Position numbers and translations under genes: made by a program. A DNA stretch of 64,000 bases from Crateriforma spongiae (GTDB taxonomy: Bacteria; Planctomycetota; Planctomycetia; Pirellulales; Pirellulaceae): contig NZ_JAAXMS010000001.1 of the NCBI RefSeq assembly GCF_012290005.1, forward strand, positions 930,001-994,000. The letters run 5' to 3'. Every line of letters begins with the position of its first letter. Positions within the stretch are counted from its first letter, which is position 1. The notes beneath the pieces were generated by a model. That model was not told the origin of the DNA and ran no database searches. It was given only the letters and a program-made list of their open reading frames with translations. This document shows positions 38,897 through 48,897 of this stretch, piece after piece.

Positions 38897-39523
38897 CTAG
38901 GCCTCTTCGATTTGTTCGGGGCGGAACGATCGGATCACCCAGATCATGATGCCGATCAAGAAGAACGCACTGGGCGGCAGCAACATCAAGTTGTTCGGGT
39001 TGTACCAACCGCCGTTGCGGTCCAGTTCCATGATGGTGACGCCGAACAGCGATCCGTTGCCAAACAGTTCCCGAAAGAACGCGACGACCAGCAGCACCAT
39101 GCCATAGCCGAGGCCGTTGCCGACGCCGTCCAGAAAGCTGATGCCGGCCGGGTTCTTCATCGCAAAGCCTTCGGCGCGACCCATCACGATACAGTTGGTG
39201 ATGATCAGCCCGACGAAGACCGAAAGCTGCTTGCTGATGTCGAAAAAGAAGGCCTTCAAGAATTGGTCGACCACAATCACCAGCGACGCGATCACGGTCA
39301 TCTGGACGATGATCCGAATGCTGCTGGGAATGAAACTGCGGATCGCACTGACGGCCAGGTTACTGAACGCGGTCACCGCAATCACGGCCAAGGCCATGAC
39401 GACCGACGTTTCCATCTTGGTGGTCACCGCCAGGGCACTACAGATCCCCAGGATCTGCAACGCGATCGGGTTGTTATCAACCAGGGGTCCCAGCAGGACC
39501 TCTTTGGGTTTGGGGGCTGCCAT
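38897..39523 (-). CDS. nqrD: Na+-NQR subunit D
   Basis: Integral membrane subunit, 208 aa, six helices. C28 ([11 protein letters not shown]) and C111 ([15 protein letters not shown]) are the iron ligands equivalent to C29 and C112 of Vibrio NqrD. The nqrC stop precedes it by 2 bp, so translation is likely coupled. [11 protein letters not shown] forms a short cytosolic tail. Confidence 0.96.
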   Translation of the reverse strand: MAAPKPKEVLLGPLVDNNPIALQILGICSALAVTTKMETSVVMALAVIAVTAFSNLAVSAIRSFIPSSIRIIVQMTVIASLVIVVDQFLKAFFFDISKQLSVFVGLIITNCIVMGRAEGFAMKNPAGISFLDGVGNGLGYGMVLLVVAFFRELFGNGSLFGVTIMELDRNGGWYNPNNLMLLPPSAFFLIGIMIWVIRSFRPEQIEEA

Positions 39524-39525
39524 GA

Positions 39526-40395
39526 TTAACCCTCCAGCGTGGGTTGAAGTCCGGTGCTCGGTGAAACGCCAGCGGTTTCTTCGCCGGCGGGTGCTTCGTT
39601 CAATTCCGTCCGAAGCTTCTTCATGAACGGGCCATAGCCGTCATCGCCGGCCCAATAATTGATCAGGTTGGTCACGCCGTTGCTGGTGATGGTGGCACCG
39701 GACAGACCGTCGACCGAATAAGGATTTCCAGGAGGCGCCGGACCCTTGCTGACCTTGGCCGCCGGTTGCCCACTGTCGTCAAACAGCAGTTTGCCTTCCC
39801 ACTGTTGTTTCCAACGCGGGTTGTCCACTTCGCCGCCCAGTCCCGGGGTTTCCCCGTGTTCGTAGAACGTCAGACCTTGAATCGTCTCCAGGTCGCTTTT
39901 CATCGCCAGATAGCCGTACATGGTCGACCACAAGCCTTTGCCATAGACGGGCAAGACGATTTGTCGGATACGGTCCTCGCCCGGACGTTTCACGAAGAAG
40001 ACCTTGGCGACCTTTTCGCGACGGCCGATTCCGGGGTTGTAATCCTCAGCGACGACTTCGACGCTGCGAGCCTTGTCGTCGACCACTTCACGAGGATCGT
40101 AGGTTTCCGGATCGATCTCGGTGTTGTAGGAACCGTCTTCCAAGTTGACCAATTTTTCACTGATCCACTCGTACAGTTCCGCCACCTTTTCAGCCGACAG
40201 CTGTGACGCGGGCTTTCCGTATTCGCCCATCGCCAGACCTGTGGCGTCCAGAATGTTTCGTTGTTGATCCAGTTGCTTGTTCTTCGCTTGGATCGGACGC
40301 AGGACGACCGCCGCGGCGCTCACCGCTAGCGAACAAACCACGCAAAGAACCAGGGCAACCAAGATGGTGTTGCCGATCGAATCACGCCGTTGCAT
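39526..40395 (-). CDS. nqrC: Na+-NQR subunit C (covalent FMN)
   Basis: A 289-aa subunit with one N-terminal membrane helix (10-33) and a periplasmic FMN-binding domain. The flavinylation motif [10 protein letters not shown] places the FMN-linked threonine at T235, the substrate of the ApbE domain encoded downstream. [17 protein letters not shown] is a conserved NqrC block. The C-terminal ~30 residues ([19 protein letters not shown]) are a low-complexity tail. It overlaps the end of nqrB by 14 bp. Confidence 0.96.
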   Translation of the reverse strand: MQRRDSIGNTILVALVLCVVCSLAVSAAAVVLRPIQAKNKQLDQQRNILDATGLAMGEYGKPASQLSAEKVAELYEWISEKLVNLEDGSYNTEIDPETYDPREVVDDKARSVEVVAEDYNPGIGRREKVAKVFFVKRPGEDRIRQIVLPVYGKGLWSTMYGYLAMKSDLETIQGLTFYEHGETPGLGGEVDNPRWKQQWEGKLLFDDSGQPAAKVSKGPAPPGNPYSVDGLSGATITSNGVTNLINYWAGDDGYGPFMKKLRTELNEAPAGEETAGVSPSTGLQPTLEG

Positions 40396-41641
40396 AACGA
40401 GCCTTTCTGCGAGAGACGTTCCACTGGACGACGAAGTAGTCGATCAGCGGAGCAAACACGTTGCCGAACAAGATGGCCAGCATGATTCCTTCGGGGAAAG
40501 CCGGATTGATGACCCGAATCAGGACGGTCATGAATCCGATCAGTCCGCCGTACAGCCATTTACCGGTTTCGGTCATCGATGCGCTGACTGGGTCGGTGGC
40601 CATGTAAACCAAACCGAACGCCAAGCCGCCGATGGCCAGGTGCCAATAGAATGGGACTGCGAACATGGGGTTCGTTTCGCTGCCCACCGCATTCAACAAC
40701 AACGACGTGGCGACGACACCGCCGATCACGCCGGTCATGATTTTCCAGGATCCGACGCCGCAGGCGATCAAGATGCCGGCGCCGACCAAGCACAACAGGG
40801 CGCTGGTTTCGCCGACACATCCCTGAATGGTGCCGATGAAAGCACTCATCCAAGTGATCGGTTCCTGGGCACCCCAGACATAGTCGACGCTGGCCAGTGA
40901 ACCGACGGCGTCCTGTTCGGCGATCGCCATCTGCCCCAGGGCGGTCGCGCCGCTGAAGCCATCGACGGCCGTCCAGACTTTGTCACCACTAATTTGGCCG
41001 GCGTACGCGAAGTACAAGAACGCACGACTGGTTAGGGCGACGTTCAAGAAGTTTCGACCCGTTCCGCCGAAGACCTCCTTGGCCACGATCACCCCGAACG
41101 CAATCCCCAGTGCGACCTGCCAAAGCGGAATCGATGCGGGCAGTGTCAGCGGGAACAGTAGCCCCGTGACCAAGAAACCTTCGTTGATTTCGTGTCCACG
41201 CAGAACGCTGAACACCAATTCGATGTGGCCACCGACGAACATCGTCACGATGTACATCGGCAAAAAGAAGATCGCACCGAGCACGAAATTGGCGACATGA
41301 TCCGATGCGTCATAGCCGAAGCCGATCGCCTGGAACAGTTGGTGATGCCAATCGTAATCGATGTCGATCCCCGCGGCGGTCATCTTTTCAACCGCTTCGG
41401 TGGCCTGGTAACCGACATTCCACATGCCGAACAGGGTCACCGGAACCAACGCGAAGACGACCATGCTCATCATCCGCTTCAGGTCAATGCCGTCGCGAAC
41501 GTGGGTCAAGCCGTGCGTAGTTTCGCCGGGTGTGTAAAGAAATGTGTCGAGGGCCTCGTAGACCGGGTAGGCCTTCTCCAGAATCGCACCCTTTTCAAAG
41601 TAAGGGTGTACCGAATCCAGAGCGTCGCGCAGTGCTTTCAT
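40382..41641 (-). CDS. nqrB: Na+-NQR subunit B (covalent FMN, quinone/Na+ site)
   Basis: Central membrane subunit with about ten helices, 419 aa. The covalent FMN site is T233 in [10 protein letters not shown], equivalent to T236 of Vibrio. Conserved segments include [19 protein letters not shown] and [26 protein letters not shown]. NqrB carries riboflavin, a quinone site and the Na+ pathway in the known structure. It starts 19 bp after nqrA and overlaps nqrC. Confidence 0.97.
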   Translation of the reverse strand: MKALRDALDSVHPYFEKGAILEKAYPVYEALDTFLYTPGETTHGLTHVRDGIDLKRMMSMVVFALVPVTLFGMWNVGYQATEAVEKMTAAGIDIDYDWHHQLFQAIGFGYDASDHVANFVLGAIFFLPMYIVTMFVGGHIELVFSVLRGHEINEGFLVTGLLFPLTLPASIPLWQVALGIAFGVIVAKEVFGGTGRNFLNVALTSRAFLYFAYAGQISGDKVWTAVDGFSGATALGQMAIAEQDAVGSLASVDYVWGAQEPITWMSAFIGTIQGCVGETSALLCLVGAGILIACGVGSWKIMTGVIGGVVATSLLLNAVGSETNPMFAVPFYWHLAIGGLAFGLVYMATDPVSASMTETGKWLYGGLIGFMTVLIRVINPAFPEGIMLAILFGNVFAPLIDYFVVQWNVSRRKARYATA

Positions 41642-41660
41642 GTTTCTGGGTATTCCTTGA

Positions 41661-43004
41661 TCAACCTTCCCGTTCGATCGTGGTCAAGTTTTCACGCAAC
41701 AGGGAACCGTACTCGTATTTGCCGGGACACACGAACGTGCACAACGCCAAGTCTTCTTCGTCCAACTCCAACGCGCCCAACTGTTGCGCTTGGTCGGTGT
41801 CGCGGACGATCAGGGCACGCAGCAATTGCGTCGGCAGGATGTCCAACGGGACGACCTTTTCGTAGGTTCCCAGTGGCACCATCGCCCGCACGCTGCCGCC
41901 GGTGGACGTCGTGAAGGGGAATTTTTTGCCCGGCGTCATCGCGGATGCGAAAACGCGTGTCACGCTGTACTTATCAAAACCGGGTTTTTGCCAGCCAAGA
42001 AACTCGCGTTCATCGCCTTCGGCCAAGACGGAGACTTGGTTGTGATAGCGGCCCAGGTACTGGTGTGGATCCAACGCGGTGCGTCCGCAAAGCACCGAAC
42101 CGGAAATCGGCCGGACTTTGACGTCTTCGCATTCGCCGTCGATCAATTCGCTGACGTTGGCGCCCAAACGGGTTTCCAACAATCGCGGCTGTTTAACGAC
42201 CGGTCCGGCCAACGCGATGACGCGTCGCGGGTCCAACGTTCCATTGATCAACAGCGATCCGATCGCCGCAACGTCTTGATACCCGATGTGCCAAACCGTT
42301 TTGGTCGGTCCCACCGGGTCCAAGTGATGGATGTGAGTGCCGACTAGCCCCGCCGGGTGGGGGCCGCCGAACGATTCAATTTCGATTTTGGTGTTGGAAG
42401 ACCCGGGGATCTCGGAGTTCGGCGATTTGCACACGAACACCTTTCCGTCGGTCAGCTCGGCGATCGCTTCCAAGCCCAGTGAAAACTGGTCCTTGCGGTC
42501 GGCCAGCACCACCGCGGGGTCCGCCGCCAGCGGATTGGTGTCGATCGCGGTCACAAAGATCGAATGCGGGGTGGTGCCCGGGGCGGGAACTTTGCCGTAA
42601 GGGCGTCCGCGAAAGGCGGTCCACAGCCCGGACTGGACCAACACGTCGGTCAGCCCCTGACGGCCCATGCCCGACGGCGTGCCGCCCTTGGCTTGGTCGA
42701 ATTCGACGCGTTCGTCCCCTTCGACTTGGATCGTCAACGCTTCGAATTTCCGTTTCGCACCGCGGACCACGCCGGTCACGCGACCCGATGCCGGAGCGGT
42801 GAAAATCACGCCGGGGGTCTTTTTGTCCTCGAACACCGGTTGGCCGGCGCGAACGGTGTCGCCTTCGGCCACCAGCATCGTGGGCTTCATACCGACGTAG
42901 TCGTCACCCAACAGGGCAACCGACGAAACCGGCGAAGCGACTTCGATGTGCTGTTCCGGGCATCCCGTGATGGGAAGGTCCAAACCCTTTTTGATCGTTA
43001 CCAT
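41661..43004 (-). CDS. nqrA: Na+-NQR subunit A
   Basis: Peripheral cytosolic subunit linked to quinone binding, 447 aa. It begins [20 protein letters not shown], with a Rnf C-like/barrel-sandwich fold ([39 protein letters not shown]) and no cofactor motif. [24 protein letters not shown] is the family C-terminus. First gene of the nqrABCDEF-apbE/nqrM operon; the candidate CRP/FNR-type operator at 43092-43113 lies about 88 bp upstream of its ATG. Confidence 0.96.
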   Translation of the reverse strand: MVTIKKGLDLPITGCPEQHIEVASPVSSVALLGDDYVGMKPTMLVAEGDTVRAGQPVFEDKKTPGVIFTAPASGRVTGVVRGAKRKFEALTIQVEGDERVEFDQAKGGTPSGMGRQGLTDVLVQSGLWTAFRGRPYGKVPAPGTTPHSIFVTAIDTNPLAADPAVVLADRKDQFSLGLEAIAELTDGKVFVCKSPNSEIPGSSNTKIEIESFGGPHPAGLVGTHIHHLDPVGPTKTVWHIGYQDVAAIGSLLINGTLDPRRVIALAGPVVKQPRLLETRLGANVSELIDGECEDVKVRPISGSVLCGRTALDPHQYLGRYHNQVSVLAEGDEREFLGWQKPGFDKYSVTRVFASAMTPGKKFPFTTSTGGSVRAMVPLGTYEKVVPLDILPTQLLRALIVRDTDQAQQLGALELDEEDLALCTFVCPGKYEYGSLLRENLTTIEREG

Positions 43005-43091
43005 CGACTGTTTCAGCCTAGAAAGAATGCTTCACACGAACGCCGGCCCGTGTCGAAGACCGCCTGGTCGTGGCAAAACACGCCGCAGAGA

Positions 43092-43113
43092 CTTTGTGAA
43101 AAAAATCACAAAG
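43092..43113. promoter_or_regulatory. Candidate CRP/FNR-family operator upstream of nqrA
   Basis: Perfect dyad of two 8-bp arms, CTTTGTGA (43092-43099) and TCACAAAG (43106-43113), around six A. The core TGTGA-N6-TCACA is identical to the E. coli CRP consensus half-sites. It is centred about 98 bp upstream of the nqrA ATG and more than 600 bp from typA, so nqr is the likelier target. A hairpin terminator is less likely: no same-strand gene ends here. Confidence 0.6.
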
Positions 43114-43126
43114 TAGGTCCAAGTCA

Positions 43127-43149
43127 ACGCCCGCGGTTCTTGCGGGCGT
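43127..43149. other. GC-rich stem-loop near the nqrA operator
   Basis: Perfect 8-bp arms ACGCCCGC (43127-43134) and GCGGGCGT (43142-43149) with a 7-nt loop, 13 bp from the palindrome at 43092-43113. No T-run follows on either strand, so it is not a standard terminator. It could be a second protein site or part of a leader RNA. Confidence 0.4.
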
Positions 43150-43726
43150 CACTGTGGCAGAATATCGCACAGGCAAGCAAAAGTGACAACGGCATTGGAC
43201 GCCGCTGCGGACGGTTTTCCCCAGGGCATCCCACGACGGTCAACGCTGACCGTTGCAACTGGAAAACTTTGCCGTCTTTGCAGGCAATGCACCAAGACCT
43301 GGCAACGGCGATTGGCGCGCCGCTAACACCCGATTCACGGGACGTTCGTCTTCCGGTAACCCCTTGCCGATGCTCCGCGATCGGGTGCCACCTTTGAATC
43401 AATACGCCTAGCGTTTTTTCCCTGCGCGTTTACGCTGCTGCAGAATTTTTTTTTGCATCGGTTTGCGGTGCCGTTTTTTGTTTGGTCGCGAGAGCGTTCC
43501 GACTGCGGCCGCCGGAAACAAGCGAACCCATCGTCACGCGGCATCCCTCAGGTGCATCGTCACGGGATGCCCCATGCCGGCGTCTGCTTTGGGAGTCACT
43601 GCTTCAGTGTGGCCGCCGAAGGAAACATCGCATGCGTGCCCCTGCGATTCACGCGGGCTAATGCGATTGTTTGCCCGGCCGACGAATACGAACTCAATAC
43701 ACCCTTTCCATCAAAGGCATCCGCCC

Positions 43727-45553
43727 TTGCGTCGCAACGACATCCGAAACGTCGTCATCATCGCCCACGTTGATCATGGAAAGACCACGCTGGTCGATTG
43801 CCTGTTGCGTCAAAGCGGCCAGTTTCGCGATGCGGAACTGAAAGGCGAACGCATCCTGGATTCCAATGATTTGGAACGGGAGCGTGGGATCACCATTTTG
43901 TCAAAGAACATCGCGATTCCCTACCGCGACGTCAAAATCAACTTGATCGACACGCCGGGCCACGCGGATTTTGGCGGTGAAGTCGAACGCGTCGTCCAGA
44001 TGGCCGACGGTGCTTTGGTTTTGGTCGACGCCGCCGAAGGCCCCATGCCACAAACCCGCTTTGTTCTGGAAAAGGCTCTGCAGGCCGGCGTCCGGCCTAT
44101 CGTGGTGGTCAACAAGGTCGACCGCCCGGACGGCCGCCCGCACGAGGCGCTGGACGAAGCGCTGGAATTACTGGCCGAGCTTGGCGGCGAAGACCAACTG
44201 GACAATGCGGCCTATGTCTTTGCCAGTGCCAAAGAGGGATTCGCCACGACCGACCCCGAAGCGACGTCCCCCAACATGCAACCGCTGTTGGACTTGCTGG
44301 TGGACGCGGTTCCCGGACCCGAAGTGGAAACGGAAGCTCCGCTGCAAATGCTGGTAACCACTTTGGACTGGAGCGACTACGTCGGTCGAATTGCGATCGG
44401 TCGAATCACCGCCGGTGGCATTCGCAGCGGTCAAAACGTGATGCTGTACCAGAAGGATCAGCAACGTGTGGCGAAGGTCGGCGGATTGTTCGTGTTCGAC
44501 AAGCTTGGGCGCACCCCCGCCGAACAAGCGTCGGCCGGAGACGTGATCGCGATCGAAGGTTTGGAGAATGTCGAAATCGGCGACACCATCGCCAATACCG
44601 AAGGCGGCGCCGCGCTGCCGCGGCTAAGTGTCGACGAACCGACACTTGAGATGATTTTCAGTGTCAACACGTCGCCGTTTTTGGGGCGCGAAGGCAAGTT
44701 CGTGACAACGCGTCAGCTGAAGGCACGGCTTGAAAAGGAACTTGAGCGAAACGTCGCACTGCGGGTCCGTCAGGTCGAAGGCAGCGACAGCTATGCCGTG
44801 GCGGGCCGGGGCGTGTTGCACTTGGCCGTCTTGATCGAAACGATGCGACGCGAAGGTTACGAGCTGAGCGTCGGAAAGCCGCAGGTGGTCTACAAAGAAA
44901 TCGACGGGATCAAGCACGAGCCCTACGAAGATTTGCGGGTGGAGGTGCCCACCGAAACGATGGGGCCGGTGATGGAACTGGTGGGTTTGCGCCGCGGAAC
45001 CTTGGACGTGATGCAACAGCGTGGCGATTTCAGTTTGCTGAGCTTCAAAATCCCCTCGCGTGGTCTGATCGGCTTGCGAACCAAGTTACTCAACGCCACC
45101 CGCGGGACGGCGATCATCCATCACCGGTTTGACAGTTACCAAGTGGTCGAGGGCGAAGTCCCGCGTCGCGGAAACGGCGTGTTGATCTCCATGGTCAGTG
45201 GCAAAGCGATGCCGTTTGCTTTGTTCGGTTTGCAGGACCGATCCGAATTGTTCGTCGCCCCGGGAACGGAAGTCTATGAAGGCATGATCGTCGGCGAAAA
45301 CGCCCGCGATAACGATATGACGGTGAATCCGTGCCGCGAGAAAAAGCTGACCAACATGCGGGCCAGCGGCAGCGACGAGAACGTGATTCTGAAGCCGCCG
45401 CGCGACATGTCTTTGGAAGCCGCACTGGAATACATCGAAGACGATGAACTGGTGGAAGTCACGCCGGAGAATATTCGGCTTCGCAAAGCCGTGCTGGGCG
45501 AAGCGGATCGTCGTCGTATCAAGCGTGCCGGGAAAACCGCGGCCGCCGTTTAG
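43727..45553 (+). CDS. typA: Translational GTPase TypA/BipA
   Basis: Ribosome-associated GTPase, 608 aa from a TTG start at 43727, which has AAAGG nine bases upstream and begins LRRNDIRNVVIIAHVDHGKTT; longer in-frame extensions do not resemble the family. G1 is AHVDHGKT (13-20), G2 lies in ERERGITI, G3 DTPGH and G4 NKVD. EF-G-like domains and the BipA C-terminal domain follow, with GRGVLHLAVLIETMRREGYE and IPSRGLIGLRTKLLNATRGTAI. The length equals the usual 605-610, supporting the TTG. Confidence 0.94.
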   Translation: MRRNDIRNVVIIAHVDHGKTTLVDCLLRQSGQFRDAELKGERILDSNDLERERGITILSKNIAIPYRDVKINLIDTPGHADFGGEVERVVQMADGALVLVDAAEGPMPQTRFVLEKALQAGVRPIVVVNKVDRPDGRPHEALDEALELLAELGGEDQLDNAAYVFASAKEGFATTDPEATSPNMQPLLDLLVDAVPGPEVETEAPLQMLVTTLDWSDYVGRIAIGRITAGGIRSGQNVMLYQKDQQRVAKVGGLFVFDKLGRTPAEQASAGDVIAIEGLENVEIGDTIANTEGGAALPRLSVDEPTLEMIFSVNTSPFLGREGKFVTTRQLKARLEKELERNVALRVRQVEGSDSYAVAGRGVLHLAVLIETMRREGYELSVGKPQVVYKEIDGIKHEPYEDLRVEVPTETMGPVMELVGLRRGTLDVMQQRGDFSLLSFKIPSRGLIGLRTKLLNATRGTAIIHHRFDSYQVVEGEVPRRGNGVLISMVSGKAMPFALFGLQDRSELFVAPGTEVYEGMIVGENARDNDMTVNPCREKKLTNMRASGSDENVILKPPRDMSLEAALEYIEDDELVEVTPENIRLRKAVLGEADRRRIKRAGKTAAAV

Positions 45554-45790
45554 GCCTTGCCAGGCGGCGAGGCTTGTCGGGGATTCACGCACACCCACGC
45601 TGAGGATTTGTTCACGATTTTGTCCGTAACATGCGGATGCAGCGGAGAGTGATCGCCGTTGCGGCCCTGCGTCGTAGGGGGAAGCCCGAACTGTTCGAAA
45701 AATCAGGTGTCGACGAGGCCGCGTTTGCCACAGAAGAATACTAGACTGTCGTTAGCAACCTGTTTGTTTGACCCGCATGATTCTTGGACG

Positions 45791-46075
45791 ATGAAACGTT
45801 TCGCAATCGCTTTCCTTGCTTTCGCATTTGTCTCGGCCGTCGGTTCGTCGGCACTGGCCACTTCACCGACCGGTTGGGACCGAGTCATCGTGCCGACCGG
45901 ACAGTACCGCCAAACCGTCAAGGCGATGCCGATTGAACAGCGTCCCGGACGACCATTGCACGTTTACGGCAATACGATCCGTTACCGACACCAGGCCGCC
46001 AACGGACAAATGCGAGGCAAGCCGTTGCGTCGGATCCTTCTGGGAACCGATCAGTTGCGCGGTATCGGCCGATAG
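45791..46075 (+). CDS. Small secreted protein, unknown function
   Basis: A 94-aa protein with a clear signal peptide (MKRFAIAFLAFAFVSAVGSSALA) and a basic, proline-containing mature part (VIVPTGQYRQTVKAMPIEQRPGRPLHVYGNTIRYRHQ). I do not recognise a family. It stands alone 237 bp after typA and converges, 11 bp apart, on a second secreted protein gene. Confidence 0.65.
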   Translation: MKRFAIAFLAFAFVSAVGSSALATSPTGWDRVIVPTGQYRQTVKAMPIEQRPGRPLHVYGNTIRYRHQAANGQMRGKPLRRILLGTDQLRGIGR

Positions 46076-46086
46076 GTAAAACGCAT

Positions 46087-46686
46087 CTAGCCGCCGCGAC
46101 GATTGCCGTTTTGGGTCCGGTATTGCGGATAATACCCGTCGTAATAGGGCGCGACTGGATACGGGCTGTTTCCACCGGCCGGATAGGGATTGCCCGGGCG
46201 ATCAAAGACGGGCGGTTGACCGGGGCGGCCGAGTCCGTTGCCCGGACGCTGACCATTGCCCGGACGTTGCCCGCCGGGGCCCGCAGGTCCGACACCGGTT
46301 GCGCCAACCGGCGGATAGGGGGCCGGATAGCCGTAGCCCAGATTCAGACCGGCGAACGGTGCACCCCAATTGGCGTATGGCGTACTGTAGGGCCGATACG
46401 GGAATCGCCATTCGCCGTAAGGTCGAACGGGATCACCCCAGGTGTCGACGTTGTGATAGTTATCGGCCGACTGGCCATAGGCCAGTGTGCTGCGATAGTG
46501 GCGGTACCCGCTGCTGCGATACGTCGGGTCGATTTCCACCGATGGCGTCGCCGTGGGCGCGTACTGAGTGACCCGCTGACCGCTGACGGGGTCATGCGTG
46601 TAGGTGCTCGGAAGCGTCAGCCAATCCGTTGCGATGGCCTGTGCGGTCAATAGCATCCATGCGACCACGGGGATCATGTAGCGCAT
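46087..46686 (-). CDS. Secreted Tyr/Pro/Gly-rich protein
   Basis: A 199-aa protein with a signal peptide (YMIPVVAWMLLTAQAIA) and a mature region very rich in Tyr, Pro, Gly and Arg (e.g. RPYGEWRFPYRPYSTPYANW; GYGYPAPYPPVGATG; repeated GQRPGNG units near residues 139-153). Such composition suits an envelope or extracellular-matrix protein in planctomycetes, but no family is recognised. The start is the ATG at 46686; a TTG seven codons upstream would lengthen it. Confidence 0.65.
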   Translation of the reverse strand: MRYMIPVVAWMLLTAQAIATDWLTLPSTYTHDPVSGQRVTQYAPTATPSVEIDPTYRSSGYRHYRSTLAYGQSADNYHNVDTWGDPVRPYGEWRFPYRPYSTPYANWGAPFAGLNLGYGYPAPYPPVGATGVGPAGPGGQRPGNGQRPGNGLGRPGQPPVFDRPGNPYPAGGNSPYPVAPYYDGYYPQYRTQNGNRRGG

Positions 46687-46847
46687 GGACGCCAAGCTAG
46701 TTCGCAAAATGAATTGGCGTCGGGAAAATGGCAGGAACGCGGCGAATTTGCCAAGTTCTGCCTCGGCGTAATCCGTCCAATCGTCACCAGCGGACTTTCC
46801 ATCATCGCCCGTCGAGCGAAGCGTGATGTGGCGAAAGCGACGTGCCG

Positions 46848-47885
46848 TTACAGCCGTCGCAGCCCGTCTTCGGTCATCGGATTGGGGATTTCGAAATCAA
46901 TCTGATCGATTCGCTCCAATGTTTCCGCGTCCAAAATCAGGTCGTCCGCTTCCAGAGATTCTTTCAGCTGTGCGACCGAAGTGGCGCCGACGATCGTGCT
47001 GGCGACGAAATCGTGCTGCTTGCTCCAGGCCAGAGCCAGGGCGGTGACACTGACGCCCAAGTCCTCGGCGATTTGGCCCAGGCGTCTGGTGGTTTCCAGT
47101 GATCGATCATTGACGAATCGCTGGGCCATCCGTTTTTGACGGTCACCGCCGTTTGTCAGGTATTCCGTGAACCGACCGCCGGGCGGCGGCCCATCGTTGT
47201 ATTTGCCTGTTAGTACGCCGCCGCCCAAAGGCGAATACGGTAACAGTGAAAGGCCTTCTTTACGCAGCACCTGGGCCAGTTCGCTTTCGCAACGGCGATT
47301 GATCAGGCTGAAGTTGTTCTGAACGGTTTGGTAGCGATCCAGTCCGTAGGTGTCGGCTTCCCATAGGCTTTTCATCACACCCCAGCTGGTTTCGTTGCTG
47401 CAGCCGATGACTCGGACCTTGCCGCTTTGCCGCAATTCAGTCAACGCCGACAACACTTCGTGATACGGCATGCCGTGGTCGGGCCAGTGGATCTGATACA
47501 GATCGATGTAATCGGTTTGCAGACGACGCAGCGAAGCTTCGCAGGCACGAATGATCTGGTGCCGGTCGACCGCACAGTGTTCGTTGCGGACCGGCGCGGC
47601 GAACCAGCCGTGTGCCGGGCCGGTGACTTTGGTGGCAACGATCACCGCTTCGCGGGTTTGTCGTTTCAACCAGTTGCCAAAGATTTCTTCGGTCTTGCCA
47701 ACCGTTTCCCGCTTCGGTGGAACGGGATAGATTTCTGCCGCATCAAAAAAGTCGATCCCCGCATCGCGTGCGACGTCACAAATTTCGTGGCTGGTCGATT
47801 CATCGCACTGGGAACCGAACGTCATCGTGCCCATGCAGATGTCGGACACGACGATACCGCTGCGGCCGAGTCGTCGTCGTTGCAT
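46848..47885 (-). CDS. Aldo/keto reductase (Tas-like)
   Basis: A 345-aa NADPH-dependent oxidoreductase of the TIM-barrel aldo/keto reductase superfamily. The catalytic tetrad is D48, Y53 (DAAEIYP), K86 (VATKVTG) and H133 (YQIHWPDHG). The C-terminal cofactor site is [22 protein letters not shown]. The length and [22 protein letters not shown]-type pattern fit the Tas/YajO group. Substrate unknown. Its start is separated by 61 bp from the prs stop on the same strand. Confidence 0.9.
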   Translation of the reverse strand: MQRRRLGRSGIVVSDICMGTMTFGSQCDESTSHEICDVARDAGIDFFDAAEIYPVPPKRETVGKTEEIFGNWLKRQTREAVIVATKVTGPAHGWFAAPVRNEHCAVDRHQIIRACEASLRRLQTDYIDLYQIHWPDHGMPYHEVLSALTELRQSGKVRVIGCSNETSWGVMKSLWEADTYGLDRYQTVQNNFSLINRRCESELAQVLRKEGLSLLPYSPLGGGVLTGKYNDGPPPGGRFTEYLTNGGDRQKRMAQRFVNDRSLETTRRLGQIAEDLGVSVTALALAWSKQHDFVASTIVGATSVAQLKESLEADDLILDAETLERIDQIDFEIPNPMTEDGLRRL

Positions 47886-47946
47886 CGTTGAATATCTCTT
47901 GGAAGAACCGTTGTCGAAAAAATGGTCACGCGATCAAGCTGGTGGA

Positions 47947-48897
47947 TCAGCGTTCGCGGAACAGTTCACTGATCGATTGGTCGTGGTGAATCCGCTTGAT
48001 GGCTTCGGCAAGCAGCGGGGCGACCGACAACTGGACCATACCGGGCAATTGTTTTTCGGCAGGAATCGGAATCGTGTCGGTGACGACGACCGAATCGATC
48101 GGGGCTTCCCGCAGGCGATGAATTGCCGGACCGCACAGGACCCCGTGGGTGCAAGCGATGTGGATTTCTTTTGCGCCCGCATCGTGCACCAAGCGCGCCG
48201 CACCGCAGATGGAACCGGCGGTACTGATCATGTCGTCAAACATCAATGCGATGCGTCCTTCGACGGGACCACCGATGATGGTCGACTGGCGAACTTCCAG
48301 TGCACTGCTGCGACGTTTGTCGATGATTCCCAGCGGGCCACCCAATCGTTTCGCGTGGCCGACGGCGCGTTTGATGCTGCCTTCGTCTGGGCTGACCACG
48401 ACGATTTCGTCTTCGTCCAGCCCGCGGCTAAGGAAGTGATCGTTCAGCACTGGTGCAGCGTATAGGTGATCCACCGGCACGTCGAAGAAGCCCTGAATTT
48501 GGGCCGCGTGCAGGTCCATCGCCAACACGCGATCGGCACCGGCGCGGGTGATCAGATTGGCGATCAGCTTGGCCGTGATCGGCACCCGCCCTTCGTCCTT
48601 GCGGTCCTGCCGCGCGTAACCGAAATACGGGATGACCGCGGTGATCCGTTCGGCACTGGCGCGGCGGCAGCAATCGATCATGGTCAACAGTTCGATCAAA
48701 TGATCGTTGACCGGTGGACATGTGGGCTGGATCAAGAACACGTCGCGTCCGCGCACGTCTTCATCTAGCTTGCAAAAATTCTCTCCGTCGGGAAATTGTC
48801 CCAACGAGATCTTGGCCGGCTCCAGGTGCAGGTGCCGGCACAGTTTTTCAGTCAGCGTCGGGTTCGCCCGACCACTAAAGATTTTCAGTTCACGCAT
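47947..48897 (-). CDS. prs: Ribose-phosphate pyrophosphokinase (PRPP synthase)
   Basis: Makes PRPP from ribose-5-phosphate and ATP for nucleotide, His and Trp synthesis; 316 aa, standard class I length. The ATP/flexible-loop region is VIPYFGYARQDRKDEGRVPITAKLIAN, the Mg2+ loop VLAMDLHAAQIQGFFD, and the PRPP-binding loop ALMFDDMISTAGSI. The start ATGCGTGA overlaps the stop of the GlmU-type gene by 8 bp, indicating translational coupling of PRPP synthesis with nucleotide-sugar synthesis. Confidence 0.96.
   Translation of the reverse strand: MRELKIFSGRANPTLTEKLCRHLHLEPAKISLGQFPDGENFCKLDEDVRGRDVFLIQPTCPPVNDHLIELLTMIDCCRRASAERITAVIPYFGYARQDRKDEGRVPITAKLIANLITRAGADRVLAMDLHAAQIQGFFDVPVDHLYAAPVLNDHFLSRGLDEDEIVVVSPDEGSIKRAVGHAKRLGGPLGIIDKRRSSALEVRQSTIIGGPVEGRIALMFDDMISTAGSICGAARLVHDAGAKEIHIACTHGVLCGPAIHRLREAPIDSVVVTDTIPIPAEKQLPGMVQLSVAPLLAEAIKRIHHDQSISELFRER

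Larger units (their letters stand above)
43005..43726. other. Divergent 722-bp control region between nqrA and typA
   Basis: No credible gene. It contains the TGTGA-N6-TCACA palindrome at 43092-43113, a GC-rich stem-loop at 43127-43149, and T/A-rich tracts near 43446-43482. It should hold both the nqr promoter (minus strand) and the typA promoter (plus strand). Its length, more than twice that of most spacers here, suggests regulation or a long leader. Confidence 0.6.

Noticed and set aside
38147-39529. 460-aa open frame on the plus strand
   Set aside because: Antisense to nqrE and nqrD; its Gln/Asp/His/Arg-rich composition is typical of a reversed membrane-protein frame.
43092-43113. The palindrome as a transcription terminator
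   Set aside because: Only six A in the loop, no gene ending next to it on either strand and an 8-bp A/T-rich stem; an operator is the better reading.
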